Source of the DNA: a virus
Strand: one strand, 5' to 3'
Virus record (IMG/VR): IMGVR_UViG_3300047550_002248
Location: 1-24,693 of that record
DNA length: 24,693 nt
The notes beneath the pieces were generated by a model. It saw only the letters and a program-made list of their open reading frames with translations. It made no database searches and had not been told where the DNA came from. Position 1 is the stretch's first letter. The number at the start of each line of letters is the position of its first letter. Below, in pieces: positions 6,837-15,019 of this stretch. The position numbers were made by a program, and so were the translations under genes.

Positions 6837-8879
6837 ATGATGAAGTCAAAAGTACTGGATCGGCCCATGTTTAAGGGCGGCAAGATGGATCCTGATGAAG
6901 TCGGGATTATGTCCATTTTGATGGGCGAAGATGACGATATGGGCGGGGACGATGATGAGTCTGACATGGGTAAGCTCATGGACCGTCGGCCTGACTCGCC
7001 TGAGATCCTGATGAATAACCTGCGTGGTGACATGCGCTCGGTAGACGCTCGGTTTGAGGAGCTTGCCGATATGGTCGGCTATAACGCCGCCCAGCAAACA
7101 CCGCCTGAAGTGCTTGCGCTTTTGCAACCTGTGCTTGCTGGTCAGCAACCGATGGCTGGCCCAATGCCCATGGCCCCTGGAGCTGCACCCCCGCCAATGG
7201 CTGGGCCTGCCGGTCCTCCTCCCCCGCCACCGCCAATGGCTGGGCCTGCCGGTCCAGGCATGCCTCCGGGGGCCGCTCCTCCACCGCCTGGAGGACCACC
7301 TCCAGGGGGCATTGGCTCACTGCCCCAGGGCATGGCCAGGGGAGGGCCTGTTGTTCAAAATTTTAAGCTAGGCTCCGATCCTGATGGTGTCGAAGCCAAT
7401 GATAACGAACCATCTACAGAAATCGCAGCGACAGCAGCGGCAGATGTCGGTATCTCGTCGCGCCTGCTAACGCCTGAACAACGTCAAGCGGCAAAGAATG
7501 CTCTGTTTGCAGCTTTTGCACCTACTAAACCTTCTACGCGCACAATGGAAACACGTGTGGCAGATGCAACTAAGTTGTATCAAGGCCTGCTTGGGCAAGA
7601 CAAAAGCTCCACCCAAGCGCAAATGCTTTTTGACCTAGCAGGAGCAGGACTTGCACTGGCCGGAAATGTGGATCCACGCACGGGGCAACCGCTTAGGGGT
7701 TCTTTGGCGTCTCGTATTGCAGGTGCTGCCAGCCAGCTTCCGGCGCAGATCGGTGCGCGTGCTTCGGAAGCAGAGAAGATGGCGCAACAGATCAAGTTGC
7801 TAGGTCTTCAGGCGGCTGAGAAGGAACGTGAATCCGAGCGTGCCGCAGATCTTAAGCGCGAAGCATTGAAGGCGACGATTGGCCGTGACATCCTCAAAGG
7901 CGAGACGCAGGAGGCTATTGCTACTGCCAAAGAAGCGAGGCGTGCAGCGGATGCCGCAGAAAGGGCAAAGAATGTAGGCTTAACACCTGCTCGCCAAAAG
8001 GCGCTCTTGGCAGATATGGATCTGGTTAACGTTTATGCGTCTGGAGCACCGTTGACGGATCCAAATATTGCAGCCCTTGAGCTCTCGATTAATCAAGAGT
8101 ATTTGCAGCCTCCGATTGTTGAACGATACAGAGACCCTGATACAGACAGGATGATTGAAAGAACGATGCCTAGGGCTCAGATGCCTGACTACATTGCGCA
8201 GGCAGTAAGCATGCGAGCCAAGGCCCTTGGATCACGGCCCACGGCTACGGCTCCGACCTCGACGGCTGCTCCAGTCTCTGCACCAGCAACTATTGGAACT
8301 ACTGCTCCTGCTACCCAAGCATCAACGGCCCCTGCCGCCGCTCAAACATCCACACCCACTATCGGTCAAGCGGTGCCAACAAGTCTGTATCGCTTGGCAG
8401 CAACCGGGACGGGACCCCTGAACCTGCTTCGTTCAGGTATTGCTCGCGTACCATTGGTTGGCGGTATGGTGGATCCAAAGTATGAACAGTCTGTCACTGA
8501 GATCAATAACTCGGTTGTGCAGGTGGTCAAGGCACTTCAAGAAACGACGCGCATGGCTAACGCGGAGCGCATGGATATTGAGGAGCGTCTTAACGCTTTA
8601 CCAAGATTTATTGATCGCCCGGAGGCTTTCCAGAATCGCTTAGTCGGTTTAGATAATGTGCTGGCTGGTATTGAAGACAGTGCTGTGAAAAAATCAAAAG
8701 AAGAAAATATTGGTGCAACACGTCGACAAGAGGCCGAGCAGAAAATCAGTGAAGTACGACGTATTCGTCAAATGGTTGGACTTCCTATCCGAGTGCATTC
8801 AATCCAACAGGCTCAATCGCTTCCTCCTGGTACTGAGTTTTTGTATGTTCCAACTAACCAATTCAGGGTTCGCCAGTAG
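6837..8879 (+). CDS. Virion protein with acidic N-terminus, Pro-rich linker and coiled coil
   Basis: This 680-residue protein has tandem ATGs at 6837 and 6840 behind TTAAGGA. Order of parts: a Met/Asp-rich acidic stretch (30-50, GEDDDMGGDDDESDMG), a short helical region, a Pro/Gly/Ala/Met linker (105-165) with tandem 13-residue repeats, a MARGGPVVQNFKLG segment (166-179), a helical region, a Glu/Arg/Ala-rich coiled coil (about 309-379), a second Pro/Ala/Thr linker near 465-510, and a helical C-terminal domain. No catalytic motif is visible. Long helices joined by flexible linkers, in a run of large late genes, suggest a protein stored in the head or tail and released with the DNA. That role is inference only. 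Confidence 0.45.
   Translation: MMKSKVLDRPMFKGGKMDPDEVGIMSILMGEDDDMGGDDDESDMGKLMDRRPDSPEILMNNLRGDMRSVDARFEELADMVGYNAAQQTPPEVLALLQPVLAGQQPMAGPMPMAPGAAPPPMAGPAGPPPPPPPMAGPAGPGMPPGAAPPPPGGPPPGGIGSLPQGMARGGPVVQNFKLGSDPDGVEANDNEPSTEIAATAAADVGISSRLLTPEQRQAAKNALFAAFAPTKPSTRTMETRVADATKLYQGLLGQDKSSTQAQMLFDLAGAGLALAGNVDPRTGQPLRGSLASRIAGAASQLPAQIGARASEAEKMAQQIKLLGLQAAEKERESERAADLKREALKATIGRDILKGETQEAIATAKEARRAADAAERAKNVGLTPARQKALLADMDLVNVYASGAPLTDPNIAALELSINQEYLQPPIVERYRDPDTDRMIERTMPRAQMPDYIAQAVSMRAKALGSRPTATAPTSTAAPVSAPATIGTTAPATQASTAPAAAQTSTPTIGQAVPTSLYRLAATGTGPLNLLRSGIARVPLVGGMVDPKYEQSVTEINNSVVQVVKALQETTRMANAERMDIEERLNALPRFIDRPEAFQNRLVGLDNVLAGIEDSAVKKSKEENIGATRRQEAEQKISEVRRIRQMVGLPIRVHSIQQAQSLPPGTEFLYVPTNQFRVRQ
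7191..7255. repeat. Direct repeat of 26 bases, 39-base period, in Pro-rich linker
   Basis: The 26 bases at 7191-7216 recur exactly at 7230-7255. The 39-base period keeps the frame and gives two PPMAGPAGP copies separated by a poly-proline run. It is a coding tandem duplication in a flexible linker, likely to vary in copy number between related phages. Confidence 0.85.
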
Positions 8880-8887
8880 GAGTCGCT

Positions 8888-11800
8888 ATGGCCGATAAAC
8901 CGTTAAGCATTGATGACATTTCTCGTCCTGCTGGAGAAGTTTCGGCAAAGGAGAAAGACGATCTCTCTAGCATTTCATCTGCCGCGCAGCCTGAAGCAGA
9001 TGTGATAGATGCTGCCAAAGAGTACGCCAAGGGCCTTGTGCAGGGACTCACGGAACAAGCGCCTTCGGCAGGTGGTTTGTACGGCGGCGCACGTCTAGGT
9101 TTCCAGGCCGGAACAAGAATTCCTTTTGGCCAGCCCTATACCACGGTTGCTGCAACTGTTGCAGGGGGTTTGACGGGATTAGTTGGTGGCAGTCAGCTCG
9201 GTGAACAGCTTTACAAGAAAATCAACGAGGAACAGCCTACGCTCAGTGGCCTAATAGTGCCCCCACAAGCACCCAATCCTGAGCTCAAGCCGTTTCGCGA
9301 GGCTGGCAAGACAACAGGTGGGGGCTTGGCCTTTTTGCCTTTGGGCTACACCATTCCAGCCACCACAGGTGTTCGGGTACTCGATTTCATAGGAAAGCTT
9401 GGCACTTTTGCACGTTCGCATCCCATTTTGTATGGTGCGCTTGAAACACAGTCTGCTGTTGGATCCGGTATTGGCGCAGGTGTTGCTGAGGCTACATTTC
9501 CAGGGGAAACAGGACCACGCATCACAGGCGAGGTTGTTGGCGGGTTACTTAACCCATCAAAACTGATCACAACGGCATCGTTGCCTCTTGTTGATCTTAT
9601 TAAGCGAGGTGTAAGCCGGTTTTCCGCAGGGCAGCGTGAAGCACGGGCCGCGAACCGTCTTGCTGCCATCTTGGAAGAAAGTTTCCAGCCTGAACTGCGT
9701 CAGGCAGATCCTGAGAAGTGGGCAGATGCCTACAACAACGATTACCTGCCGCGTTTGATCCAGGCATTAAAAGACCCTGGCATTGTTCCAGGCATGACGT
9801 CTGCACAAAAGACAGGCGATCTTCCGTTGACCGTGCTTGAAACATCACTCGCACGACAAAACGATGAGTTTGGGCCAAAGGTTGCTGAACAAGGGCGCAA
9901 GGCTCAAGAAGCTGTGATCCGAATGATCAACATGCTCAATCAGTCGGGCGATCCGACGATGTTGCAAGAAGCGGCACGGTTACGTGACAGTTACCTGCGT
10001 CAACTCTTAGACGGTCGCCTTGCTGCTGCTGACGCTAAGTCAGCGATTGCAATTGCCGGAATCAGCAAAGACAGTCCTGCCAATCGCGCAAGGATCGGGC
10101 AGCTTATTCGCGACAATGTTGACAGCGCTCTCAAAGACGCTCGCGAAGTCGAACACACGCTTTGGTCTGATGTACCAAAAGCTATCCGGGCGCAGGTCAA
10201 TGAGACCGTAGCGGCTATGCAAAAACAAGGCGCTAATAAAGATCAAATCCAAGCAGCGGTAGCCCGTTTGACTGATGGGCAGGCTGTTGTTGCCAACAGC
10301 TTTACCAAACAGTTTGACGCCATTCGCTCCGAGATGTCACCTGAGTATTACAACCGCGAGTTCCCGGCGATCGTTAAAGATATCTACGGAAGGCTTTCCC
10401 GGGCAAGGACGGTTAAGGGGACACCTCCTGATGAGCTATTTGCTTTAGGCAAAGAGGCTAATCCTGAGCTTGCTACCGCACTTAGCACTGCTCAAAAAGA
10501 CCTGCAAACAACGAAGGCATCCATTGATGCTAATAATGAACTAACAAAACAACTGGGTACGATCACCAAAGGTAATAACTATGTCTTGCATGTATACACG
10601 CCAGAACCGCCCTACAGGAGATCTTTAGACCTATCCACAGCAAATGCTAAACAAAGGGAATATGCAAAGAACTTAATTGACGTGGCACTTGGCAAAGCTT
10701 CGCGTGATTCACTCCCAGAAGCCCAGCGTCAATATGAAATAGTCGATATTACTAAAGGAAAGGGCGATAAAGAAGTAAGGATTGGCTCTGTTGATTTAGC
10801 TAATCTACGTAGGGCGGGAACTGTCAAAGAGACTTACAAAACACTCCAGAATCAAGTTAAAGATATAGAAAAGAGTCTCATCGAATCCGGCAAAGACTTC
10901 GTTCGCCGTGGTGCAATCAACGTCGGCGATCTGGTCAACGCGCGTCGCGACATGCTCCGTTTGGCCATGGACGCTGAGGCAAGAGGCGAGCGCGCTAATT
11001 ACGCCTTCTACTCCAAGTTCTCTGAGGCATTGCTTGATGACATGGAACAGGTGCGCAATCCTGCCTATGACGCAGCACGCGCCTTTTCCAAGGAACTGAA
11101 CGATAGCTTCACCCGTACCTTTGCGGGAGATATGCGCGCGATTGGTAAGACCGGGGCCGAGCGCATCATCCCCGAGGTCCTTGTCTCACGGGCCTTTAGC
11201 GGTAATTCGGACATCGTTAACGCTCGTTTACAGCAGATCCAAGACGCCGTCGATATGCTGCCGCGTCTGCACAGTCAGTATGTTGCAGACTTCGGGCCTA
11301 ACGACCCAAGGACCAGGATCCTTGAAGATGCAGTCAATAGAGCAGGACCCCGTGCCGTCTCAACCGCTGATGCTGTTGACCGCGCCACGCGCCTAGCGGC
11401 TGCTGCTTCCATTGATCCGCAGACCAATCGTTTGAACACCACACGTTTATCGCGTTGGTTAAACGAAAACGAGACGTTGGTTGATAGCATTCCAGGCCTT
11501 CGTTATGATTTAGAAAACAGCATCCGCGCGCAGAACTCGTTGGACCTGATTACTAAGCAAAACTCTGCCATCTCAAAGAAGATTGACAAGCAGGTTGCTT
11601 TCTCAAAATTCCTGGGCGAGAACCCCTCTGAAGCAGTGGCCGATGCGATCAATAGCAAGAACCCTGCACTGAGCATGCGGCGCTTGGCTCAAGCAGCAAG
11701 CACCGGTATGACACGTGGCCAGAACCAGGACATGGTCGATGCGTTGAAATCGGCTGTCTACGACTACGCCTACGCCAAAGCAGGCGGTGACAAGCTCAAC

Positions 11801-12505
11801 TTCAAGGCCTACAACGACGTGTTCTTTGCCCCGACTTCGACAGGCAGGCCAGCCCTGGCTGACATCCTGGTTGATAGCGGCGTCATGAACCGGGGTGAGC
11901 TTGCCAATATCAAAAAGCTGACAGGCGAGCTCTCGCGCATTGAATCCGTCATGGGAAATAAGCAAATCCTTGAGCGCGTGCTTGAGACCTCAGATGCCGT
12001 GGAAGATCTTGTGCTTCGCGTGATTGGTGCAAGAATCGGCGCAGGTGCAGCCGAAGGCGGGTCAACACTGATTGCTGCCTCGGCAGGTTCAAAGATGATG
12101 CGTGAGATGTTTGATCGCATGCCTAATGAGAGCGTTCGTGGACTACTTGAGCAAGCAGCAAAAGATCCGGCATTTATGGTCCGGTTGCTTGAGAAAGGGC
12201 GCTCGGAGCAAGACAAAATCCGCTTTGCAAAACAGTTGCGTGGCTACCTTATCAACGCCGGTTTAACGGCTGCGGAGGAAGAAGAACAACCCGCTCCAGC
12301 CGCGCAAGTGCCTGCCCCTCAACAAACAGCACAAAAGATGCTCAGAAAACTTCCAGCAGCCCCTCAAGCAAGAGGCCTCCTCGGCTCATTCTCCCCGGCC
12401 CAGCAACCCGGACGCCCACAGGCTCAAGCCCCAGGGGGCCAGCCTAACCCGCAGGCAAGAGAGATGCTTCAAAAGCTCTTCCCGTTTGATGCGGTGTTAC
12501 GGTAG
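8888..12505 (+). CDS. Very large helical internal virion / DNA-ejection candidate
   Basis: This 1205-residue protein, the longest in the window, starts at ATG 8888 behind TAGGAG. Residues 60-110 and 140-215 are Gly/Ala-rich and weakly hydrophobic (TTVAATVAGGLTGLVGGSQLG; GSGIGAGVAEATFPGETG). The remaining ~850 residues are mostly charged helices. A Pro/Gln/Ala tail carries QARGLLGS and ends with REMLQKLFPFD. Size, composition and last place in the late operon match large podovirus internal proteins (the T7 gp15/gp16 class by analogy), which form the ejection apparatus. No transglycosylase or peptidase motif was found. Its last 37 bases overlap the end of the opposite-strand nuclease gene, so the C-terminal codons are doubly constrained. 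Confidence 0.5.
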   Translation: MADKPLSIDDISRPAGEVSAKEKDDLSSISSAAQPEADVIDAAKEYAKGLVQGLTEQAPSAGGLYGGARLGFQAGTRIPFGQPYTTVAATVAGGLTGLVGGSQLGEQLYKKINEEQPTLSGLIVPPQAPNPELKPFREAGKTTGGGLAFLPLGYTIPATTGVRVLDFIGKLGTFARSHPILYGALETQSAVGSGIGAGVAEATFPGETGPRITGEVVGGLLNPSKLITTASLPLVDLIKRGVSRFSAGQREARAANRLAAILEESFQPELRQADPEKWADAYNNDYLPRLIQALKDPGIVPGMTSAQKTGDLPLTVLETSLARQNDEFGPKVAEQGRKAQEAVIRMINMLNQSGDPTMLQEAARLRDSYLRQLLDGRLAAADAKSAIAIAGISKDSPANRARIGQLIRDNVDSALKDAREVEHTLWSDVPKAIRAQVNETVAAMQKQGANKDQIQAAVARLTDGQAVVANSFTKQFDAIRSEMSPEYYNREFPAIVKDIYGRLSRARTVKGTPPDELFALGKEANPELATALSTAQKDLQTTKASIDANNELTKQLGTITKGNNYVLHVYTPEPPYRRSLDLSTANAKQREYAKNLIDVALGKASRDSLPEAQRQYEIVDITKGKGDKEVRIGSVDLANLRRAGTVKETYKTLQNQVKDIEKSLIESGKDFVRRGAINVGDLVNARRDMLRLAMDAEARGERANYAFYSKFSEALLDDMEQVRNPAYDAARAFSKELNDSFTRTFAGDMRAIGKTGAERIIPEVLVSRAFSGNSDIVNARLQQIQDAVDMLPRLHSQYVADFGPNDPRTRILEDAVNRAGPRAVSTADAVDRATRLAAAASIDPQTNRLNTTRLSRWLNENETLVDSIPGLRYDLENSIRAQNSLDLITKQNSAISKKIDKQVAFSKFLGENPSEAVADAINSKNPALSMRRLAQAASTGMTRGQNQDMVDALKSAVYDYAYAKAGGDKLNFKAYNDVFFAPTSTGRPALADILVDSGVMNRGELANIKKLTGELSRIESVMGNKQILERVLETSDAVEDLVLRVIGARIGAGAAEGGSTLIAASAGSKMMREMFDRMPNESVRGLLEQAAKDPAFMVRLLEKGRSEQDKIRFAKQLRGYLINAGLTAAEEEEQPAPAAQVPAPQQTAQKMLRKLPAAPQARGLLGSFSPAQQPGRPQAQAPGGQPNPQAREMLQKLFPFDAVLR

Positions 12506-13164
12506 AAGTTCTCTACCCGCTCAAGCCAGCCTCTTTTGTATTGAAGAAACTCCGATCCGGTGGTCGTGAACACTTGCGTACCACCGGATTGCATCGCCAT
12601 CATCACCACGCCCATCTCGATCTCGGTCCCAAACTGGTAGTCATGCGCTAGTGCGTAGGCAGATAGTTGGTGAAAGTAATCCGTGATCCATTCATGACGC
12701 TTCGGTTTGTTGGATTGCTTAAAGTCAATGATCGCTGGCTTGCCCTTGTACAAGCCCACCATGTCCGTGGTCCCTGCATATCGTTTCGGCATGTACAGCG
12801 TAATCTCCGAGCCCCAGATCTCCGTGATGTGGTGAAACTGCTCGTTAATAAGGCGATAGCCCATCTCATAGCCCCTGATCGCCTCCCACGTGTAGGGAGC
12901 AGGCAGATCGTGCCCTGCAATCATGTGCTCAATGGCACTGTGCATATGCGTGCCCGTTGTTGCTGCTGTGACCTTGATCCGCTCGGCTTCCTCTTTGCCA
13001 ACCCGCTGCATCCACTCATCAAGCTTGGCCTTGTCCTTGGTGGCATCCAGGATCCGAGTCACGCTCGGTAGCCGCTGATCACCGTAGGTGCGCCCACCGT
13101 CACCATCGTGACGGGCAAGCTTTTCGTAAGCGTACTTCTCGTGGATCGGGATCAGATGAGCCAT
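12469..13164 (-). CDS. PD-(D/E)XK nuclease (RecB/Cas4-like exonuclease)
   Basis: This 231-residue protein shows the full PD-(D/E)XK layout: a GTHMHSAIE motif near 71-79, GTTD with Asp134, IDFK with Asp147 and Lys149, and QLSAY (Gln166, Tyr170) in the following helix. This order is typical of RecB/Cas4/lambda-exonuclease-like phage nucleases that bind Mg2+ and degrade or process DNA ends. Its start overlaps the end of the upstream SNF2-helicase gene by 13 bases on the same strand, so the two are co-translated and probably act together in DNA recombination, repair or host-DNA breakdown. A 5'-3' exonuclease role in phage recombination is the likeliest. No iron-sulfur Cys cluster of the Cas4/AddB kind is present. 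Confidence 0.8.
   Translation of the reverse strand: MAHLIPIHEKYAYEKLARHDGDGGRTYGDQRLPSVTRILDATKDKAKLDEWMQRVGKEEAERIKVTAATTGTHMHSAIEHMIAGHDLPAPYTWEAIRGYEMGYRLINEQFHHITEIWGSEITLYMPKRYAGTTDMVGLYKGKPAIIDFKQSNKPKRHEWITDYFHQLSAYALAHDYQFGTEIEMGVVMMAMQSGGTQVFTTTGSEFLQYKRGWLERVENFYRNTASNGKSF
12501..12517. terminator. Short inverted repeat at the convergent gene ends (weak terminator candidate)
   Basis: GGTAGA (12501-12506) pairs with TCTACC (12512-12517) across a 5-base loop. It spans the stop of the 1205-residue gene and lies inside the end of the opposite-strand nuclease gene. There is no T-tract on either side, so it is not a standard intrinsic terminator. Its place at a convergent junction with no other stop signal is the reason to list it. 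Confidence 0.3.
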
Positions 13165-14606
13165 TGTTTAAGTTCCTCACCAAGGACTTGGGTTGCAATA
13201 TCAATCTTATCGCGCAGGGCTTTGACGATCTTCTCATCGATCGTCTTGGGAGCAATCAGGTCCACGTAGGTCACCTTGTTGACTTGGCCGATGCGGTGAG
13301 CACGGTCCTCGGATTGCAATCGTTTTTCTAGATCAAAACTGTTGCTGTAATAGACAACGACACTTGCCGCTGTAAGCGTGATCCCATAGCCCCCCGTCTG
13401 CGGGTTGCCTACGAAAAACCGCATCGAGGAACTTGGATCTTGGAACTTCTCAATCACACGCTGGCGCTCGTCTAACTGGGTGTCACCGTAGTACACGCCC
13501 ACCGAATCCATGCCGTAAGCTTTCTGTAAGGCAAGGTGAATGGCCTCGATGTTGTGCCTGTAAGTTGCCCAGATGATGATCTTGCCGCTTGTCTCTTCGA
13601 TGACATTGAGCAACTCTTGGATGCGATTGTTGGGTAGCTCTTGCACGGCCCCATCATCAAGCTTCACGAATCCACAGACGATCTGGTGCAGCCGCATCAG
13701 TTGGGTGAGCGCGTTGACCGTGGACACCGTGCCAGTATCAAACTGTGCAAGCGCCATGCCCTTCATCTGGTTATAAGCGAGTGCTTGTTCATCGGTCAGA
13801 TCCACATCGCGCCGCACAAAAAGTTTCTCAGGCAGATCGAGACATTCCTCCTTGGTGACCCGAAAGCTAAAACGGCTGACCAGCATTTGCAATTCATTAA
13901 GCCGTTGAAAGCCAACGACTTGCTTAAAGGTGTGGCTCGCGAGCCGTCGCTCAATGACCACGCCATAGCGCGATTGAAATGCATAGAAACTATCCGTGCC
14001 TAGGCAATCAGCAGACAGGAAGTTGCACTGAGCGAACAAGTCCATCGGAGTCTTTGTCACAGGCGAGCCTGTCATGATCCGACGGAATCGGGCAAGCCTG
14101 CCAACTTTTAGAATGTTCTTGGTCCGTGCAGCGGTATGCGTTTTGATGGTCGTGCTCTCATCGACTGCCATCATCACCGTGTGCGACAAGACAAACCGCT
14201 GCGCGAAGAGCCTGCCCTTTTCCGTTGAGAACGCTTCAACATTCATCACAAGGATCTTTAAATCCTCGGTGACCTCAAAGATGGCATCCAATGCGGCCTT
14301 CTCAGCCTTGCGAGGCGAAGGCGTCCAGAGCGCTGCGCGGTAGATAACATGCTCGGGCATGTGCTTTGGGATTTCTATATCGATCCAGTTCCTGTAAACA
14401 CCTTTAGGTGCAACAATCACCGCAGCGTTGACCTCGCCGTTGTCATATAGCATGGCTAAGTTATTGATTAACATATAACTTTTGCCTGTGCCCATGTCAG
14501 CGAAAAGCGCTGCAAGCGGCTTGCGCCAGAACCGTTCTAAATACGCCTTCTGATGCGCAAAGGGTTTGTTTCGATACGGGTAATTGGCTAAGTATTGCTC
14601 TTCCAT
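13152..14606 (-). CDS. SNF2-family DNA helicase/translocase
   Basis: This 484-residue SF2 ATPase starts at the ATG on complement 14606-14604, with AAAGGA upstream on that strand. The N-terminal motor has Walker A ADMGTGKS (36-43), motif II DEST (149-152, in place of the common DEAH/DEGH) and TGSP (179-182). The C-terminal motor has the SNF2 hallmarks GNPQTGGYGITLTAA and SEDRAHRIGQ, followed by VTYVDLIAPKTIDEKI. Phage SNF2 proteins of this size lack chromatin-type accessory domains and are thought to translocate on dsDNA in replication, recombination or repair. It is the first gene of a two-gene minus-strand operon with the PD-(D/E)XK nuclease and is transcribed away from the replication operon. 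Identity is secure; its role in the cycle is inferred. Confidence 0.9.
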   Translation of the reverse strand: MEEQYLANYPYRNKPFAHQKAYLERFWRKPLAALFADMGTGKSYMLINNLAMLYDNGEVNAAVIVAPKGVYRNWIDIEIPKHMPEHVIYRAALWTPSPRKAEKAALDAIFEVTEDLKILVMNVEAFSTEKGRLFAQRFVLSHTVMMAVDESTTIKTHTAARTKNILKVGRLARFRRIMTGSPVTKTPMDLFAQCNFLSADCLGTDSFYAFQSRYGVVIERRLASHTFKQVVGFQRLNELQMLVSRFSFRVTKEECLDLPEKLFVRRDVDLTDEQALAYNQMKGMALAQFDTGTVSTVNALTQLMRLHQIVCGFVKLDDGAVQELPNNRIQELLNVIEETSGKIIIWATYRHNIEAIHLALQKAYGMDSVGVYYGDTQLDERQRVIEKFQDPSSSMRFFVGNPQTGGYGITLTAASVVVYYSNSFDLEKRLQSEDRAHRIGQVNKVTYVDLIAPKTIDEKIVKALRDKIDIATQVLGEELKQWLI

Positions 14607-14628
14607 TCGTTATCCTTTCTGGCAGGAC

Positions 14629-14657
14629 TTGCATGTCCTGAAATCGAAGTGTACACT
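14629..14657 (+). promoter_or_regulatory. Candidate sigma70-like promoter of the replication operon
   Basis: TTGCAT (14629-14634) and TACACT (14652-14657) are spaced by exactly 17 bases and could act as -35 and -10 boxes, matching the consensus at 3 and 4 positions. The -35 box lies in the spacer of the CAGGAC/GTCCTG repeat and the -10 box is the right part of the AGTGTACACT palindrome. A dimeric protein on either site would therefore cover the promoter. The match is modest and no experimental start is known. Confidence 0.35.
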
Positions 14658-14673
14658 GAGTTCTCGATTTGAG

Positions 14674-14680
14674 AAAGGAG
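14674..14680 (+). promoter_or_regulatory. Ribosome binding site AAAGGAG fixing a GTG start
   Basis: AAAGGAG lies 6 bases before GTG 14687 and marks that codon as the start of the first gene of the replication operon. A TTG six codons further upstream has no such site and would place the ribosome site inside the coding region. Confidence 0.7.
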
Positions 14681-14686
14681 AAAGGC

Positions 14687-15019
14687 GTGGCAAAAGTCTA
14701 TGCCGTTACAGAAACTGGGCAACACAATATCTCGACTGCGCTTGATTTTGGTCAGGTAGAAATCATTCTTCCCGACAATGTGCAGATTGCATTTAGCGTT
14801 GCGCCCACCGTTGCACGCGTGCAGCGTAAGCTTGAGAAGTTCACTGACGATGACTACCTGCTCTTCATCGGCGACCCTACCGCGATCGGCATTGTCAGTG
14901 CCGTTGCAGCATCCAAGAACAACGGACGCTACAAATGTCTTAAGTGGGATCGGCGTGATCGGCGGTATATTCCCATCCAGGTTGATTTGTTCCCCAAGAA
15001 AGGAGAAAGCTATGAGTGA
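14687..15019 (+). CDS. Conserved phage protein of unknown function, first gene of replication operon
   Basis: This 110-residue protein starts at GTG 14687. It begins AKVYAVTETGQHNISTALDFG and has a central FTDDDYLLFIGDPTAIGIVSA block, followed by a basic WDRRDRRYIPIQVDLF end. The alternating beta and helix pattern and lack of low complexity suggest a compact fold. I recall similar short proteins near replication genes in other phages, but know no biochemical function. It has no Cys pair, nuclease or nucleotide-binding motif that I can support. Its stop overlaps the next start by 8 bases, so the two proteins are probably made together. Being the first gene behind the divergent control region, it is probably expressed early. 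Confidence 0.65.
   Translation: MAKVYAVTETGQHNISTALDFGQVEIILPDNVQIAFSVAPTVARVQRKLEKFTDDDYLLFIGDPTAIGIVSAVAASKNNGRYKCLKWDRRDRRYIPIQVDLFPKKGESYE

Larger units (their letters stand above)
14607..14686. promoter_or_regulatory. Divergent intergenic region with nested palindromes
   Basis: This 80-base gap separates the minus-strand SNF2/nuclease operon from the plus-strand replication operon. It holds a 6-base inverted repeat CAGGAC/GTCCTG (14623-14628 and 14635-14640) and a perfect 10-base palindrome AGTGTACACT (14648-14657). A 7-base inverted repeat AAATCGA/TCGATTT (14641-14647 and 14664-14670) encloses that palindrome. Such density of symmetric sites between divergent operons is typical of a promoter/operator region bound by dimeric regulators. 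Candidate regulators are the ribbon-helix-helix and winged-helix proteins further downstream. Function is inferred from layout. Confidence 0.55.

Noticed and set aside
7142-7333. Gly/Pro-rich minus-strand frame
   Set aside because: It is the mirror of the Pro-rich linker repeat. Its composition follows from the plus-strand repeat.
11809-12216. 135-codon minus-strand frame within the 1205-residue gene
   Set aside because: Ser/Ile-rich complement of a continuous, well-formed coding frame; no supporting signals.
12469-13164. Reading the nuclease as a Cas4 protein
   Set aside because: It has the PD-(D/E)XK core but no Cys residues for the Fe-S cluster and no CRISPR neighbours.
14778-15011. N-terminal extension of the coiled-coil protein frame
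   Set aside because: It is out of frame with, and wholly inside, the preceding gene. The AGGAG site and stop/start overlap support ATG 15012.
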